Assembly (NCBI GenBank): GCA_017694795.1
Contig: JADIMM010000078.1
Coordinates: forward strand, 1-36,870
Length of the DNA stretch: 36,870 bases
Origin: Candidatus Gallitreponema excrementavium
GTDB taxonomy: Bacteria; Spirochaetota; Spirochaetia; Treponematales; Treponemataceae
Direction: 5' to 3'
Of this stretch, positions 16,911-23,695 are shown piece by piece. Below the pieces are notes generated by a model, which did no database searches, was not told the origin of the DNA, and saw only the letters and a program-made list of their open reading frames with translations. The position numbers were made by a program, and so were the translations under genes. The stretch's first letter is position 1. Each line of letters begins with the position of its first letter.

Positions 16911-17387
16911 TCATTTTACTTTTCTGATTGCCGACACAAGGCTTTCCATGTCAGGCTTATCTTTTAATACATCCTGTATTTCCTTTTGCTGAAACAGGTA
17001 AGTGAGTTGGGATAGAATTTGAAGATGATTTCCCAAAGACGAAGACAAAACCACAAACATCACATAAACAAATTTTGCATCAGGAGCATCCAACGGAACC
17101 GGTTCCTCAAGATAACAAACAGCTATCCTTTCGTCTTTGACATCCGAAATAAGGGTATTCCTCGGATGGGGAAGGGAAATTCCGTCCCCTATGGCAGTGG
17201 TCATAACTTCCTCCCGTTCTATCATGGAAGCAGCTAAAGTTTCGGGAGAAAGTGAATCAGGTAGATTAATCGTAAACGCAATATTTTTTAATATTTCAGT
17301 AATTTTTGTGCCACGGATATGGTAAAACACCCCTCCCCGTTCAATTTTTTCTATGATATCTGATAATTTCTTTTCTTCTATCGTCAT
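16911..17387 (-). CDS. PTS EIIA-like phosphotransfer protein (fructose/nitrogen class)
   Basis: The 158-residue protein is an EIIA domain of the fructose/mannitol/PtsN class. The phosphorylatable histidine is H74 in GISLPHPRN, within the conserved stretch REEVMTTAIGDGISLPHPR, here in part, and the later SSLGNHLQILSQL helix is also typical. EIIB and EIIC domains are absent, so a regulatory role (PtsN-like) or service to a permease elsewhere is more likely than direct sugar uptake. An N-terminal extension of about 20 residues precedes the domain. The start ATG at 17387 follows AAGGACTG. Transketolase lies downstream in the same operon, hinting at a link to sugar-phosphate metabolism. Confidence 0.88.
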   Translation of the reverse strand: MTIEEKKLSDIIEKIERGGVFYHIRGTKITEILKNIAFTINLPDSLSPETLAASMIEREEVMTTAIGDGISLPHPRNTLISDVKDERIAVCYLEEPVPLDAPDAKFVYVMFVVLSSSLGNHLQILSQLTYLFQQKEIQDVLKDKPDMESLVSAIRKVK

Positions 17388-17464
17388 TTTCAGTCCTTAA
17401 AATAAAAAAATACAGATTTGATAGCAAAATCCAGAGGGAAACAATGTCTGACTTGTTCTGAAAG

Positions 17465-17473
17465 AGTATACCA
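17465..17473 (-). promoter_or_regulatory. Extended -10 promoter of the EIIA-transketolase operon
   Basis: The minus strand reads TGGTATACT (17473-17465), a TGn-extended -10 element, about 80 nt upstream of the EIIA start codon. A poly-T tract lies just upstream and no -35 hexamer is clear. Confidence 0.45.
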
Positions 17474-17549
17474 AAAAAAAAATACAAAATCGATACTTTA
17501 AGGGAATTAAATAAAAAAAATATTTCCTATTGAGTTATAATGTCACCAT

Positions 17550-17590
17550 TGTGTCAAAATAACACTTTAATCCTGTATCAAAATGATACA
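17550..17590 (+). promoter_or_regulatory. Putative upstream activator sites for sigma-54-dependent hsp20
   Basis: Two related 17-bp sites start 24 bp apart. Site 1 (17550-17566) is TGTGTCAAAATAACACT, site 2 (17574-17590) is the perfect palindrome TGTATCA-AAA-TGATACA. Both contain TGTRTCAAAAT. A further half site TGTCAC lies at 17541. They end 160 bp upstream of the -24/-12 promoter, a usual distance for enhancer-binding activators. Confidence 0.5.
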
Positions 17591-17749
17591 ATGTTTTCCT
17601 GTAATAAATTTTACCCCTTATAACATATGGGAAAAAATTACTTTTTCATGATTTTCCGTAATTTTATCCCTCCCCTCACCACATAAACCCGGAGTTTTTA
17701 AAGAAAAAACATCAAAAATTGATTATTTTATCTCTTTTTTTTCTTGTTT

Positions 17750-17765
17750 TGGCACGGTCTTTGCA
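17750..17765 (+). promoter_or_regulatory. Sigma-54 (-24/-12) promoter of hsp20
   Basis: TGGCAC (17750-17755), five bases and TTGCA (17761-17765) match the sigma-54 consensus TGGCAC-N5-TTGCW without mismatch. The invariant GG and GC are 10 bp apart as required. Transcription should start near 17776, giving a leader of about 60 nt. A small hairpin GTAGGT-CAAAA-ACCTAC (17777-17793) would lie at the very 5' end of the mRNA. Confidence 0.85.
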
Positions 17766-17834
17766 ACATTAAAGGTGTAGGTCAAAAACCTACCAAAAGA
17801 ATAAAATAATAAATGTCTATATAGGAGGACAAAA

Positions 17835-18290
17835 ATGAACGCTTATTCAATTTTTAATCCGGCTTTTGCCAATGAGATCTTTGATGCACTTGACAGGAAT
17901 CTTTCTTCCTTTGCAGCACCATCCATTGCAAGCAATAAGGGAACAATGCCCCGTTGTGACATTGCAGAGACAAAGGACAACTACAGACTTGAGATGGAAC
18001 TTCCGGGACTTACGGAAAAAGATGTTACAGTAAATTTGAAAGACAGGGTTCTTTCAGTCAGCACTCTTAAAAATGAGGAAAAAACTGAGAAAGAAGATAA
18101 AGATGACAAGGACGAACAGTGGCTTCTGAAAGAAAGGAAAACAATTTCTTTCACCAGACGGTTCAGCATTCCTGTTGATGTTGACCAGTCAAAGATTGAA
18201 GCTTCCTTCAAAAACGGTGTCTTGGTTATAACCATGGCAAAACAGCCTGAGGTTCAGCCTAAAAGTATTGACATCAAAATAGAAGGTTAA
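17835..18290 (+). CDS. Small heat-shock protein, Hsp20/alpha-crystallin family
   Basis: An ATP-independent holdase chaperone of 151 residues. A short N-terminal arm leads to the alpha-crystallin domain (about 36-140), recognised from MPRCDIAETKDNYRLEMELPG, here in part, then LTEKDVTVNLKDRVLSV, a charged loop, FTRRFSIPVDVD and ASFKNGVLVITMAK. The tail SIDIKIEG contains the I-x-I motif used for oligomer assembly. The ATG has AGGAGG at a good distance. The gene is controlled by a clear sigma-54 promoter with probable activator sites far upstream, which is unusual for a heat-shock gene, and it ends in a strong terminator shared with the convergent pyrE. Confidence 0.95.
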   Translation: MNAYSIFNPAFANEIFDALDRNLSSFAAPSIASNKGTMPRCDIAETKDNYRLEMELPGLTEKDVTVNLKDRVLSVSTLKNEEKTEKEDKDDKDEQWLLKERKTISFTRRFSIPVDVDQSKIEASFKNGVLVITMAKQPEVQPKSIDIKIEG

Positions 18291-18320
18291 TCCTTAATAA
18301 CTCTCATCCCCCGGAGAGCA

Positions 18321-18355
18321 AAACACGGATGCTGTCAGTATCCGTGTTTTTTTTT
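18321..18355 (+). terminator. Factor-independent terminator of hsp20
   Basis: AAACACGGAT (18321-18330) pairs with ATCCGTGTTT (18340-18349) around a 9-nt loop and runs into a long T-tract. The complementary strand also carries a few T after the stem, so it may serve pyrE as well. Confidence 0.9.
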
Positions 18356-18366
18356 ATTTTTGAGAC

Positions 18367-19059
18367 CTATTCAGCACCGTACATGGAATAATATTTGTCC
18401 AGTGCTTTTTTCAGATCATCATTTATGATAATTTCCCTTTCTGGTCCCCAAGGAGAGTTGTAAAGATATTCAATTACCTCCCCCATTGTTACAATCGCCT
18501 TTGCCGGGAAACCGTATACTTCCCAAATTTCATCCAGGGCTGACTTATTTCCTGTCCCCTTCTCCTGTCTGTTAAGGGAAACCATAAGCCCCTTAATTGT
18601 TATATCACCCTTTTCATTCTCACGGGATTTTATCACCGGAAAGGTTTCCTGTATGGATTTACCGGAAGTTGTAACATCTTCGATTATAACAACCCTGTCC
18701 CCACTCTTGATTTCTGCTCCAAGAAAAATTCCTGCATCACCGTGATCCTTGGCTTCTTTTCTGTTGGAGGAATAGCGGATTTGCTTTCCATACAGGGAAT
18801 CAAAAGCTATAACCGTGGATACTGCAAGTGGAATTCCCTTGTAAGCAGGGCCGAAAAGCACATCAAAATCTGTACCGAAATTCTCATAAATTGCCTTAGC
18901 ATAATATTCGCCAAGTTTTTTTAACTGACTACCATAAACATATCCGCCGGCATTCATAAAGAAGGGTGATTTTCTTCCGCTTTTAAGGGTAAAATCCCCG
19001 AATTTAAGAACCCCGGAAGAAACCATAAAATCAATAAATTCCTTTTTGTATGATTCCAT
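18367..19059 (-). CDS. pyrE: Orotate phosphoribosyltransferase
   Basis: The enzyme joins orotate and PRPP to give OMP in pyrimidine synthesis. The 230-residue protein has GDFTLKSGRKSPFFMNAG near the N-terminus, FGPAYKGIPLA for substrate binding, and the PRPP-binding loop VVIIEDVTTSGKS at about 123-135. I start it at the ATG at 19059 (MESYKKEF), preceded by GGGGAC. An in-frame extension reaches back to a TTG directly after the chemoreceptor stop, but it runs through a terminator hairpin and lacks family similarity. That hairpin and its T-tract end about 12 nt before the start codon, so expression either depends on read-through or is controlled by attenuation. Confidence 0.95.
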   Translation of the reverse strand: MESYKKEFIDFMVSSGVLKFGDFTLKSGRKSPFFMNAGGYVYGSQLKKLGEYYAKAIYENFGTDFDVLFGPAYKGIPLAVSTVIAFDSLYGKQIRYSSNRKEAKDHGDAGIFLGAEIKSGDRVVIIEDVTTSGKSIQETFPVIKSRENEKGDITIKGLMVSLNRQEKGTGNKSALDEIWEVYGFPAKAIVTMGEVIEYLYNSPWGPEREIIINDDLKKALDKYYSMYGAE

Positions 19060-19071
19060 TTTTGTCCCCGC

Positions 19072-19107
19072 AAAAAAAATCCGGTGATTGGCATAAAGCA
19101 TCACCGG
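19072..19107 (-). terminator. Terminator or attenuator between chemoreceptor 2 and pyrE
   Basis: CCGGTGAT (19081-19088) and ATCACCGG (19100-19107) form a perfect 8-bp stem with an 11-nt loop. On the minus strand it is followed by A and eight T (19079-19072). It ends the chemoreceptor transcript but sits directly before the pyrE ribosome-binding site, so it may control pyrE. Confidence 0.8.
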
Positions 19108-19188
19108 AAAACAGTTTACAAAAAAAACATTAGAATTTCCACATCTTTCAAATGAATAAAACCACCATAAAAAATATAGCCCAGGCAA

Positions 19189-21372
19189 CTATACACTGAA
19201 TTTTTCTGTCAGTACACTTAACTCTGTAACCGCATTCTTTGTATTACAGGAATCAACAACTATTGCTTCAACGGAAGTTGATATTTCACTCAACTCCGAA
19301 ATCATTTCCCCTAGACTTTTATGAACACGGCGTGAAATATCTTCCAGATTATTCATTTCATTAAGTATAATGGTTGTCCCCTCGTTCATTTCTATAGAGC
19401 CGTTCTTTATTTCCAAGGTAATATTCTGTATGTTATCCAGAGCTTCGAGAACCTGTCGGCTCCCCTCGTTCTGCTCCTGCATGGCAAGAGCAATCTGTGA
19501 AATAAGAACACCTGCATCCTCAACTTTGTTCACAACAGTGTCAAAGGCATCTCCTGCATTTGTTGTTGCGTTAACAACATTGCCTATATCTGCAACTATC
19601 TTCTTCAATTCCGTGGCAATTATTTTGGATTGACTTGAAGATTCTTCTGCAAGCTTTCTTATTTCATCTGCAACAACAGAGAATCCCATTCCCGCAGCCC
19701 CTGCATGGGCAGCCTCTATTTCCGCATTCATGGCCAAAAGGTTTGTCTGGGCTGCAATGGAGTTTATAACATTGTTCGTAGAAAGAAGTACCTCTGATTG
19801 ATTGGAAACTTTATTTACAAGCTCAACAACATTGCTTATGCTGTCTTTTCCGTTTTGTGAGGCCGTTTTTAATGTCTCAAACTCCACAGAAGCCTTTTCC
19901 AGATTATTTGAAATGGAACCTATATTTGAAACCATCTGTTGGATTGCCGCAGAGGACTCTTCAACAGCCGAAGACTGGCTTTGAATCTGCCTGGACAGGC
20001 TTTCCACATTTTTGGAAATTTCCTCTACAGAGGCTGCAGTCTCTGTAGTAGAAGCATTCTGATCTTCTGCGACAGAATTTAAAAGATTTATGTTCTCATT
20101 TATTTTTGAAACATCAATCTTTATATCCCTGATTTTTGTATCAAGAATATCCGAGCTTTCAGACATAACAGCTGCACCGTCAGTTATCTTTGATATAATA
20201 GTGTGCTGCTCTTCCATAAAGTCATTAAAACAGCGGCTTAAATCCCCTACTTCGTTGTTTCCATTTGCATTGACCCTTATAGATAAATCCCCTGTCTCCT
20301 TAGAACTGATAAAACTGTCTATAAGTTTATTGATTGGCCGGACAGTCCTCCTGCCTATGAAGTAAGAAACACAAATAACAGAAATACTAATTACTACACC
20401 TAAAATCAAGGCAAAATTCCGGATTGTTGTAGATGTTGCAAACAAAACCCCTGTAGGAATATTCAGGTAAATGTAATAATCTGTACCAGTAATTCTATTC
20501 ACAATGGAAAAATATTCAGAGCCATTAATGGTATTTATTCTGAAATTTTCACCGTTCTCAGCGGAATTCAATTCTTTCAGCGAATTTAAATAATCCGGTG
20601 ATAAAGAAGACACTGGTTTGATAGTCTCATCAGCAAAAGAAAAATCTTCATACCTTGCTTTCTCGGGATTAAATCTGTAATCGGTGAGAATTTGTTTATC
20701 CCCATAAGTTATCAATACAGAACAATCCTTGCCGTATAAACTCTCTAAATCCGACATTATCCTGCTATAGGCATTTGATAATTCATTTGCACCCAAATAA
20801 CTGGCGACAATTCCATTTACATTTCCATCGTAATCCAAAACAGTGGATGCAACTGCAATTGACCTTTCACCAGTTGTATTAGAAGTAAAAATATCTGAGA
20901 CTAATGAAGAATCCAAACCTGTGGTATTTTCCGTTATTAAAGCCTTGAAAAAACTTCGGTTCGAGAGAGATTTCAAGGTTCCTTCCGGATTATCGTCATC
21001 GTATGATGCCCGGTAATCATAATACGGATTACCCTCCGTAAGGGAATACCAATAGCTTCCGTCCGGATTACCAATAACAAAACCTGAAATATCAGAATTT
21101 TCATACTGTAAGACATTCAGAGAATCTTTTATACCTTTCCAATCTTTTTTCTTTACTTCCGGTAATTTACTCAAAGTTCTTGAGGCTAAACGAAGTTTGT
21201 CAAAATAACTTTCCATCCCTTGTTTAATAGCCAACGCATATTCTTTGGCTAAAGAGGTATTTACAGAATTTACCTTATCCCGGATAGAAGAATAGAGAAA
21301 AAACATTCCACCAATATAAGGTACCAATGCTACACATAAAATCGTAAGCTGAAGTTTTTTTTGTAATCTCAT
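19189..21372 (-). CDS. Methyl-accepting chemotaxis protein (chemoreceptor 2)
   Basis: A 727-residue chemoreceptor with the same plan as the one at 11858: membrane helix (about 8-28), periplasmic Cache-type sensor with SYWYSLTEGNPYYDYRAS, here in part, and NTTGERSIAVAS, second membrane helix (about 318-340), HAMP and signalling domain. The tip (about 535-560) reads QTNLLAMNAEIEAAHAG, then AAGMGFSVVADEIRKLAEE, with several changes from the consensus (NAA to NAE, AGE to AGA). No C-terminal pentapeptide is present. The ATG follows GGAG, 6 nt upstream. The sensor sequence differs clearly from receptor 1, so the ligand is probably different. A terminator-like hairpin separates it from pyrE. Confidence 0.95.
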   Translation of the reverse strand: MRLQKKLQLTILCVALVPYIGGMFFLYSSIRDKVNSVNTSLAKEYALAIKQGMESYFDKLRLASRTLSKLPEVKKKDWKGIKDSLNVLQYENSDISGFVIGNPDGSYWYSLTEGNPYYDYRASYDDDNPEGTLKSLSNRSFFKALITENTTGLDSSLVSDIFTSNTTGERSIAVASTVLDYDGNVNGIVASYLGANELSNAYSRIMSDLESLYGKDCSVLITYGDKQILTDYRFNPEKARYEDFSFADETIKPVSSLSPDYLNSLKELNSAENGENFRINTINGSEYFSIVNRITGTDYYIYLNIPTGVLFATSTTIRNFALILGVVISISVICVSYFIGRRTVRPINKLIDSFISSKETGDLSIRVNANGNNEVGDLSRCFNDFMEEQHTIISKITDGAAVMSESSDILDTKIRDIKIDVSKINENINLLNSVAEDQNASTTETAASVEEISKNVESLSRQIQSQSSAVEESSAAIQQMVSNIGSISNNLEKASVEFETLKTASQNGKDSISNVVELVNKVSNQSEVLLSTNNVINSIAAQTNLLAMNAEIEAAHAGAAGMGFSVVADEIRKLAEESSSQSKIIATELKKIVADIGNVVNATTNAGDAFDTVVNKVEDAGVLISQIALAMQEQNEGSRQVLEALDNIQNITLEIKNGSIEMNEGTTIILNEMNNLEDISRRVHKSLGEMISELSEISTSVEAIVVDSCNTKNAVTELSVLTEKFSV

Positions 21373-21787
21373 TGCAGTCTCCTTAATCCTACTAAATATT
21401 CTATTAAAATTTTAGAACTATTAGAGATATTTGTCTAATTTTCACAAATTTTATTTATACTGTTTTTTTTCATTTTATTTTACCTGGCTCATAAGTATCA
21501 GACAGACAAAGTCATGAATAATTTTCCGTAATATCGGGCTACTGACAAGGATTAGATTTGAATATTTCTGTCCACTTCACAGGTCTTTTCAAAAATAACA
21601 GCCTTGCCTGCTTTTACCGGGGAGGAACCTGCTAAGGGAATTTTCCAGTGTAAAAACATGGTTATCATTTGCAGTTGTAAAGTCACATATTCACAGTTTT
21701 CCCTTCCGGTATCTTGATAATTTTTTGTGTTTCATTATGATATTAATATGTATTATCCCCCTGGAAGGGGGGGACAGGAGGAAAAAA
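21373..21787. other. Divergent intergenic region, chemoreceptor 2 and bacteriohemerythrin
   Basis: The 415 bp contain no gene. The 11-mer AAAATTTGTGA (minus strand, 21452-21442) recurs from the region upstream of chemoreceptor 1. The middle part is unremarkable; I looked for a riboswitch-like fold and did not recognise one. The right end holds the hemerythrin promoter. Confidence 0.5.
21714..21741 (+). promoter_or_regulatory. Promoter of the bacteriohemerythrin gene
   Basis: TTGATA (21714-21719), a 16-nt spacer and TATGAT (21736-21741). The leader of about 40 nt contains a C5/G5 hairpin (21757-21761 with 21767-21771) immediately before the AGGAGG site, which might affect ribosome access. Confidence 0.55.
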
Positions 21788-22198
21788 ATGGAAAAGCTAT
21801 CATGGAATGATTCTTATCTGCTGGGTATAACCGAAATAGATTTACAACACAAAAAACTGCTGTCCCTTGCAGATGATATGTATGAGATTGTCAACGGCGA
21901 CGAGGATAGCCTTAAAGTAAATCTGTCAAAAGTTTTAAAAAGCCTTACAGACTATACGGTGTATCATTTTTCAAACGAAGAAGAATTTATGAAAAAATAC
22001 GGCTATCCTTCTGCCGATATGCACAAAAGTATGCATGATAATTTTATTGCAGAAGTAACAAAGCAGATAAAGTCCTTAAACACTGCAACAAAAGCAGAGG
22101 CAGAAAGACTCTATAAATTCCTTGCATCCTGGGTGCTGAACCACATTGCAAAATCAGATAAAGTATGGGCAGAATACGTAAAGCCAAATCTTAAATAA
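21788..22198 (+). CDS. Bacteriohemerythrin
   Basis: A single-domain, four-helix, di-iron oxygen-binding protein of 136 residues. All seven usual ligands are present: H21 (LQHKKL), H60 and E64 (YHFSNEE), H79 and H83 (MHKSMH), and H119 and D124 (NHIAKSD). Such proteins bind O2 reversibly and may sense, carry or scavenge it, which suits an anaerobe. The start is the ATG at 21788 with GGACAGGAGG just upstream; an in-frame ATG 21 codons earlier has no RBS and lies outside the domain. The gene is divergent from a chemoreceptor and is followed by a strong terminator, with the PurF-like gene directly after it. Confidence 0.95.
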   Translation: MEKLSWNDSYLLGITEIDLQHKKLLSLADDMYEIVNGDEDSLKVNLSKVLKSLTDYTVYHFSNEEEFMKKYGYPSADMHKSMHDNFIAEVTKQIKSLNTATKAEAERLYKFLASWVLNHIAKSDKVWAEYVKPNLK

Positions 22199-22207
22199 GT
22201 CATATCG

Positions 22208-22239
22208 GGGCGAAAGACCAGCTTTCGCCCTTGTTTTTT
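22208..22239 (+). terminator. Terminator after bacteriohemerythrin, directly before the PurF-like gene
   Basis: GGGCGAAAG (22208-22216) and CTTTCGCCC (22222-22230) form a perfect 9-bp stem with a 5-nt loop, followed by TTGTTTTTTA. The PurF-like ATG is only 24 nt beyond. No promoter fits between hairpin and start codon, so transcription of purF-nagB must begin upstream of or inside this hairpin. Confidence 0.9.
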
Positions 22240-22263
22240 ATTTACCTCAAAACAGGAGAAAAT

Positions 22264-23682
22264 ATGGGCGGATTATTCGGGGCTGTCTCAAACAAGGATA
22301 TTTCCTTGGATTTATTTTTCGGAATTGACTACCATTCCCATCTTGGAACAAGACGGGGAGGAATGGCTGTTTACCAGAACGGACGGTTTAACAGGGCGAT
22401 TCACAGCATTGAAAACTCACCTTTCAGAACAAAATTCGAGAAAGATATAGAAGAACTCAAAGGAAGCATGGGAATCGGTTGTATTTCCGACAATGAGCCA
22501 CAACCCCTTTTGGTTCAATCCCACCTTGGAAGTTACGCAATTTCCACCGTAGGACTGATTACAAATAAAGAAGACCTGGTAAAGGAAACTTTTAACAACG
22601 GTGGAACCCATTTTTTGGAAATGAGCGGAGGCTCAATAAACCCAACGGAGCTTGCTGCTTCCATCATAAATCAAAAAGACACCATTGAGGACGGTATCGC
22701 ATACCTGCAGGAAAAGGTAAAAGGTTCTTTAACAATTCTTCTTATGACCATGGACGGGATTTACGCTGCCAGGGACAAGATGGGCAGAACACCCCTGATA
22801 ATAGGCAAAAAGGAAGATGCCTTTTGTATTGCAAGCGAAAGTTTTTCCTTCCTCAACCTGGGATACGAGAAAACAAAAGAGCTGGGGCCGGGGGAAATTC
22901 TTTTTATAAACTCCAAAGAAATTACAGTACTTAAAGCCCCATCAAAAGAAATGAAAATATGCACCTTCCTCTGGGTTTATTACGGATACCCCACTTCTAC
23001 CTACGAGGGAGTAAATGTGGAAGAAATGCGGTACAAATGCGGCCGGATGCTAGCCAAAAGAGACCTGGAAAAGGGCGAATCAAAACCTGATACTGTTGCA
23101 GGGGTTCCGGATTCCGGACTTGCCCACGCAATTGGTTACGCCAATTATTCCGGGATTCCTTTTGCGAGACCATTCATAAAGTATACACCTACATGGCCAC
23201 GCTCATTTATGCCTACAAATCAGGAACAGAGAAACCTTATAGCAAAAATGAAACTGATACCTGTCCACGAGCTGATACGGAATAAAAAACTGCTTCTTAT
23301 CGATGACTCCATTGTACGGGGAACCCAGCTCAGGGAAACCACGGAATTTCTTTACCAAAGCGGGGCAAAGGAAGTCCATGTCCGTCCGGCATGCCCCCCG
23401 ATTTTGTTCGGTTGCAAATACCTTAACTTTTCCCGTTCAAATTCCGAAATGGATTTAATAACCCGCAGGATAATAAAAATGCGGGAAGGAGATAATGTTT
23501 CCAGGGAAAAACTGGAAGAATATTCTAACCCGGACAGTAATAACTACAAGGAAATGGTTGATGAAATAAAAAAACTTTTGCATTTTACGAGCCTTGATTT
23601 CCACAGGCTTGATGATATGCTTGAATCTGTAGGAATTGAACAGTGCAAACTCTGCACATACTGTTGGAACGGAAAAGAATAA
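22264..23682 (+). CDS. PurF-like phosphoribosyltransferase lacking the glutaminase nucleophile
   Basis: The 472-residue protein aligns along its length with amidophosphoribosyltransferase, which makes phosphoribosylamine from PRPP and glutamine. The synthase half is intact, with the PRPP loop LLLIDDSIVRGT at 343-354. Cysteines C233, C384, C464 and C467 fall where Bacillus subtilis PurF binds its 4Fe-4S cluster. The N-terminal half keeps the Ntn fold (HLGTRRGG, ARDKMGRTPL), but the essential Cys1 is replaced: the protein starts MGGLFGAVS. The usual GHVRYST region reads GIGCISDNEPQPL, and the usual HNG region reads STVGL. Glutamine hydrolysis therefore looks impossible. It may use free ammonia or do something else. 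The ATG at 22264 has AGGAGAA upstream. nagB follows after 13 nt. Related Cys-less proteins occur in Bacteroidetes and spirochaetes, as far as I recall. Confidence 0.88.
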   Translation: MGGLFGAVSNKDISLDLFFGIDYHSHLGTRRGGMAVYQNGRFNRAIHSIENSPFRTKFEKDIEELKGSMGIGCISDNEPQPLLVQSHLGSYAISTVGLITNKEDLVKETFNNGGTHFLEMSGGSINPTELAASIINQKDTIEDGIAYLQEKVKGSLTILLMTMDGIYAARDKMGRTPLIIGKKEDAFCIASESFSFLNLGYEKTKELGPGEILFINSKEITVLKAPSKEMKICTFLWVYYGYPTSTYEGVNVEEMRYKCGRMLAKRDLEKGESKPDTVAGVPDSGLAHAIGYANYSGIPFARPFIKYTPTWPRSFMPTNQEQRNLIAKMKLIPVHELIRNKKLLLIDDSIVRGTQLRETTEFLYQSGAKEVHVRPACPPILFGCKYLNFSRSNSEMDLITRRIIKMREGDNVSREKLEEYSNPDSNNYKEMVDEIKKLLHFTSLDFHRLDDMLESVGIEQCKLCTYCWNGKE

Positions 23683-23695
23683 ATAAGGAGAAATA

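Larger units (their letters stand above)
17388..17834. other. Divergent regulatory region between the EIIA operon and hsp20
   Basis: The 447 bp contain no gene. They hold the EIIA operon promoter on the left, two activator-like palindromes in the middle (17550-17590), a very AT-rich stretch, and the sigma-54 promoter of hsp20 on the right. These parts are listed separately. Confidence 0.7.

Noticed and set aside
17776..17834. RNA thermometer in the hsp20 leader
   Set aside because: Only a 6-bp hairpin at the 5' end was seen, and no stable pairing of the AGGAGG site; the evidence is too thin to claim a ROSE or fourU element.
19060..19188. A 43-codon N-terminal extension of PyrE from a TTG
   Set aside because: It runs through a terminator hairpin, has no RBS and no resemblance to PyrE; it is kept only as a possible leader reading frame.
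21545..21690. Riboswitch-like stretch upstream of bacteriohemerythrin
   Set aside because: The short complementary segments do not form a recognised aptamer, and the hemerythrin promoter lies downstream of them.
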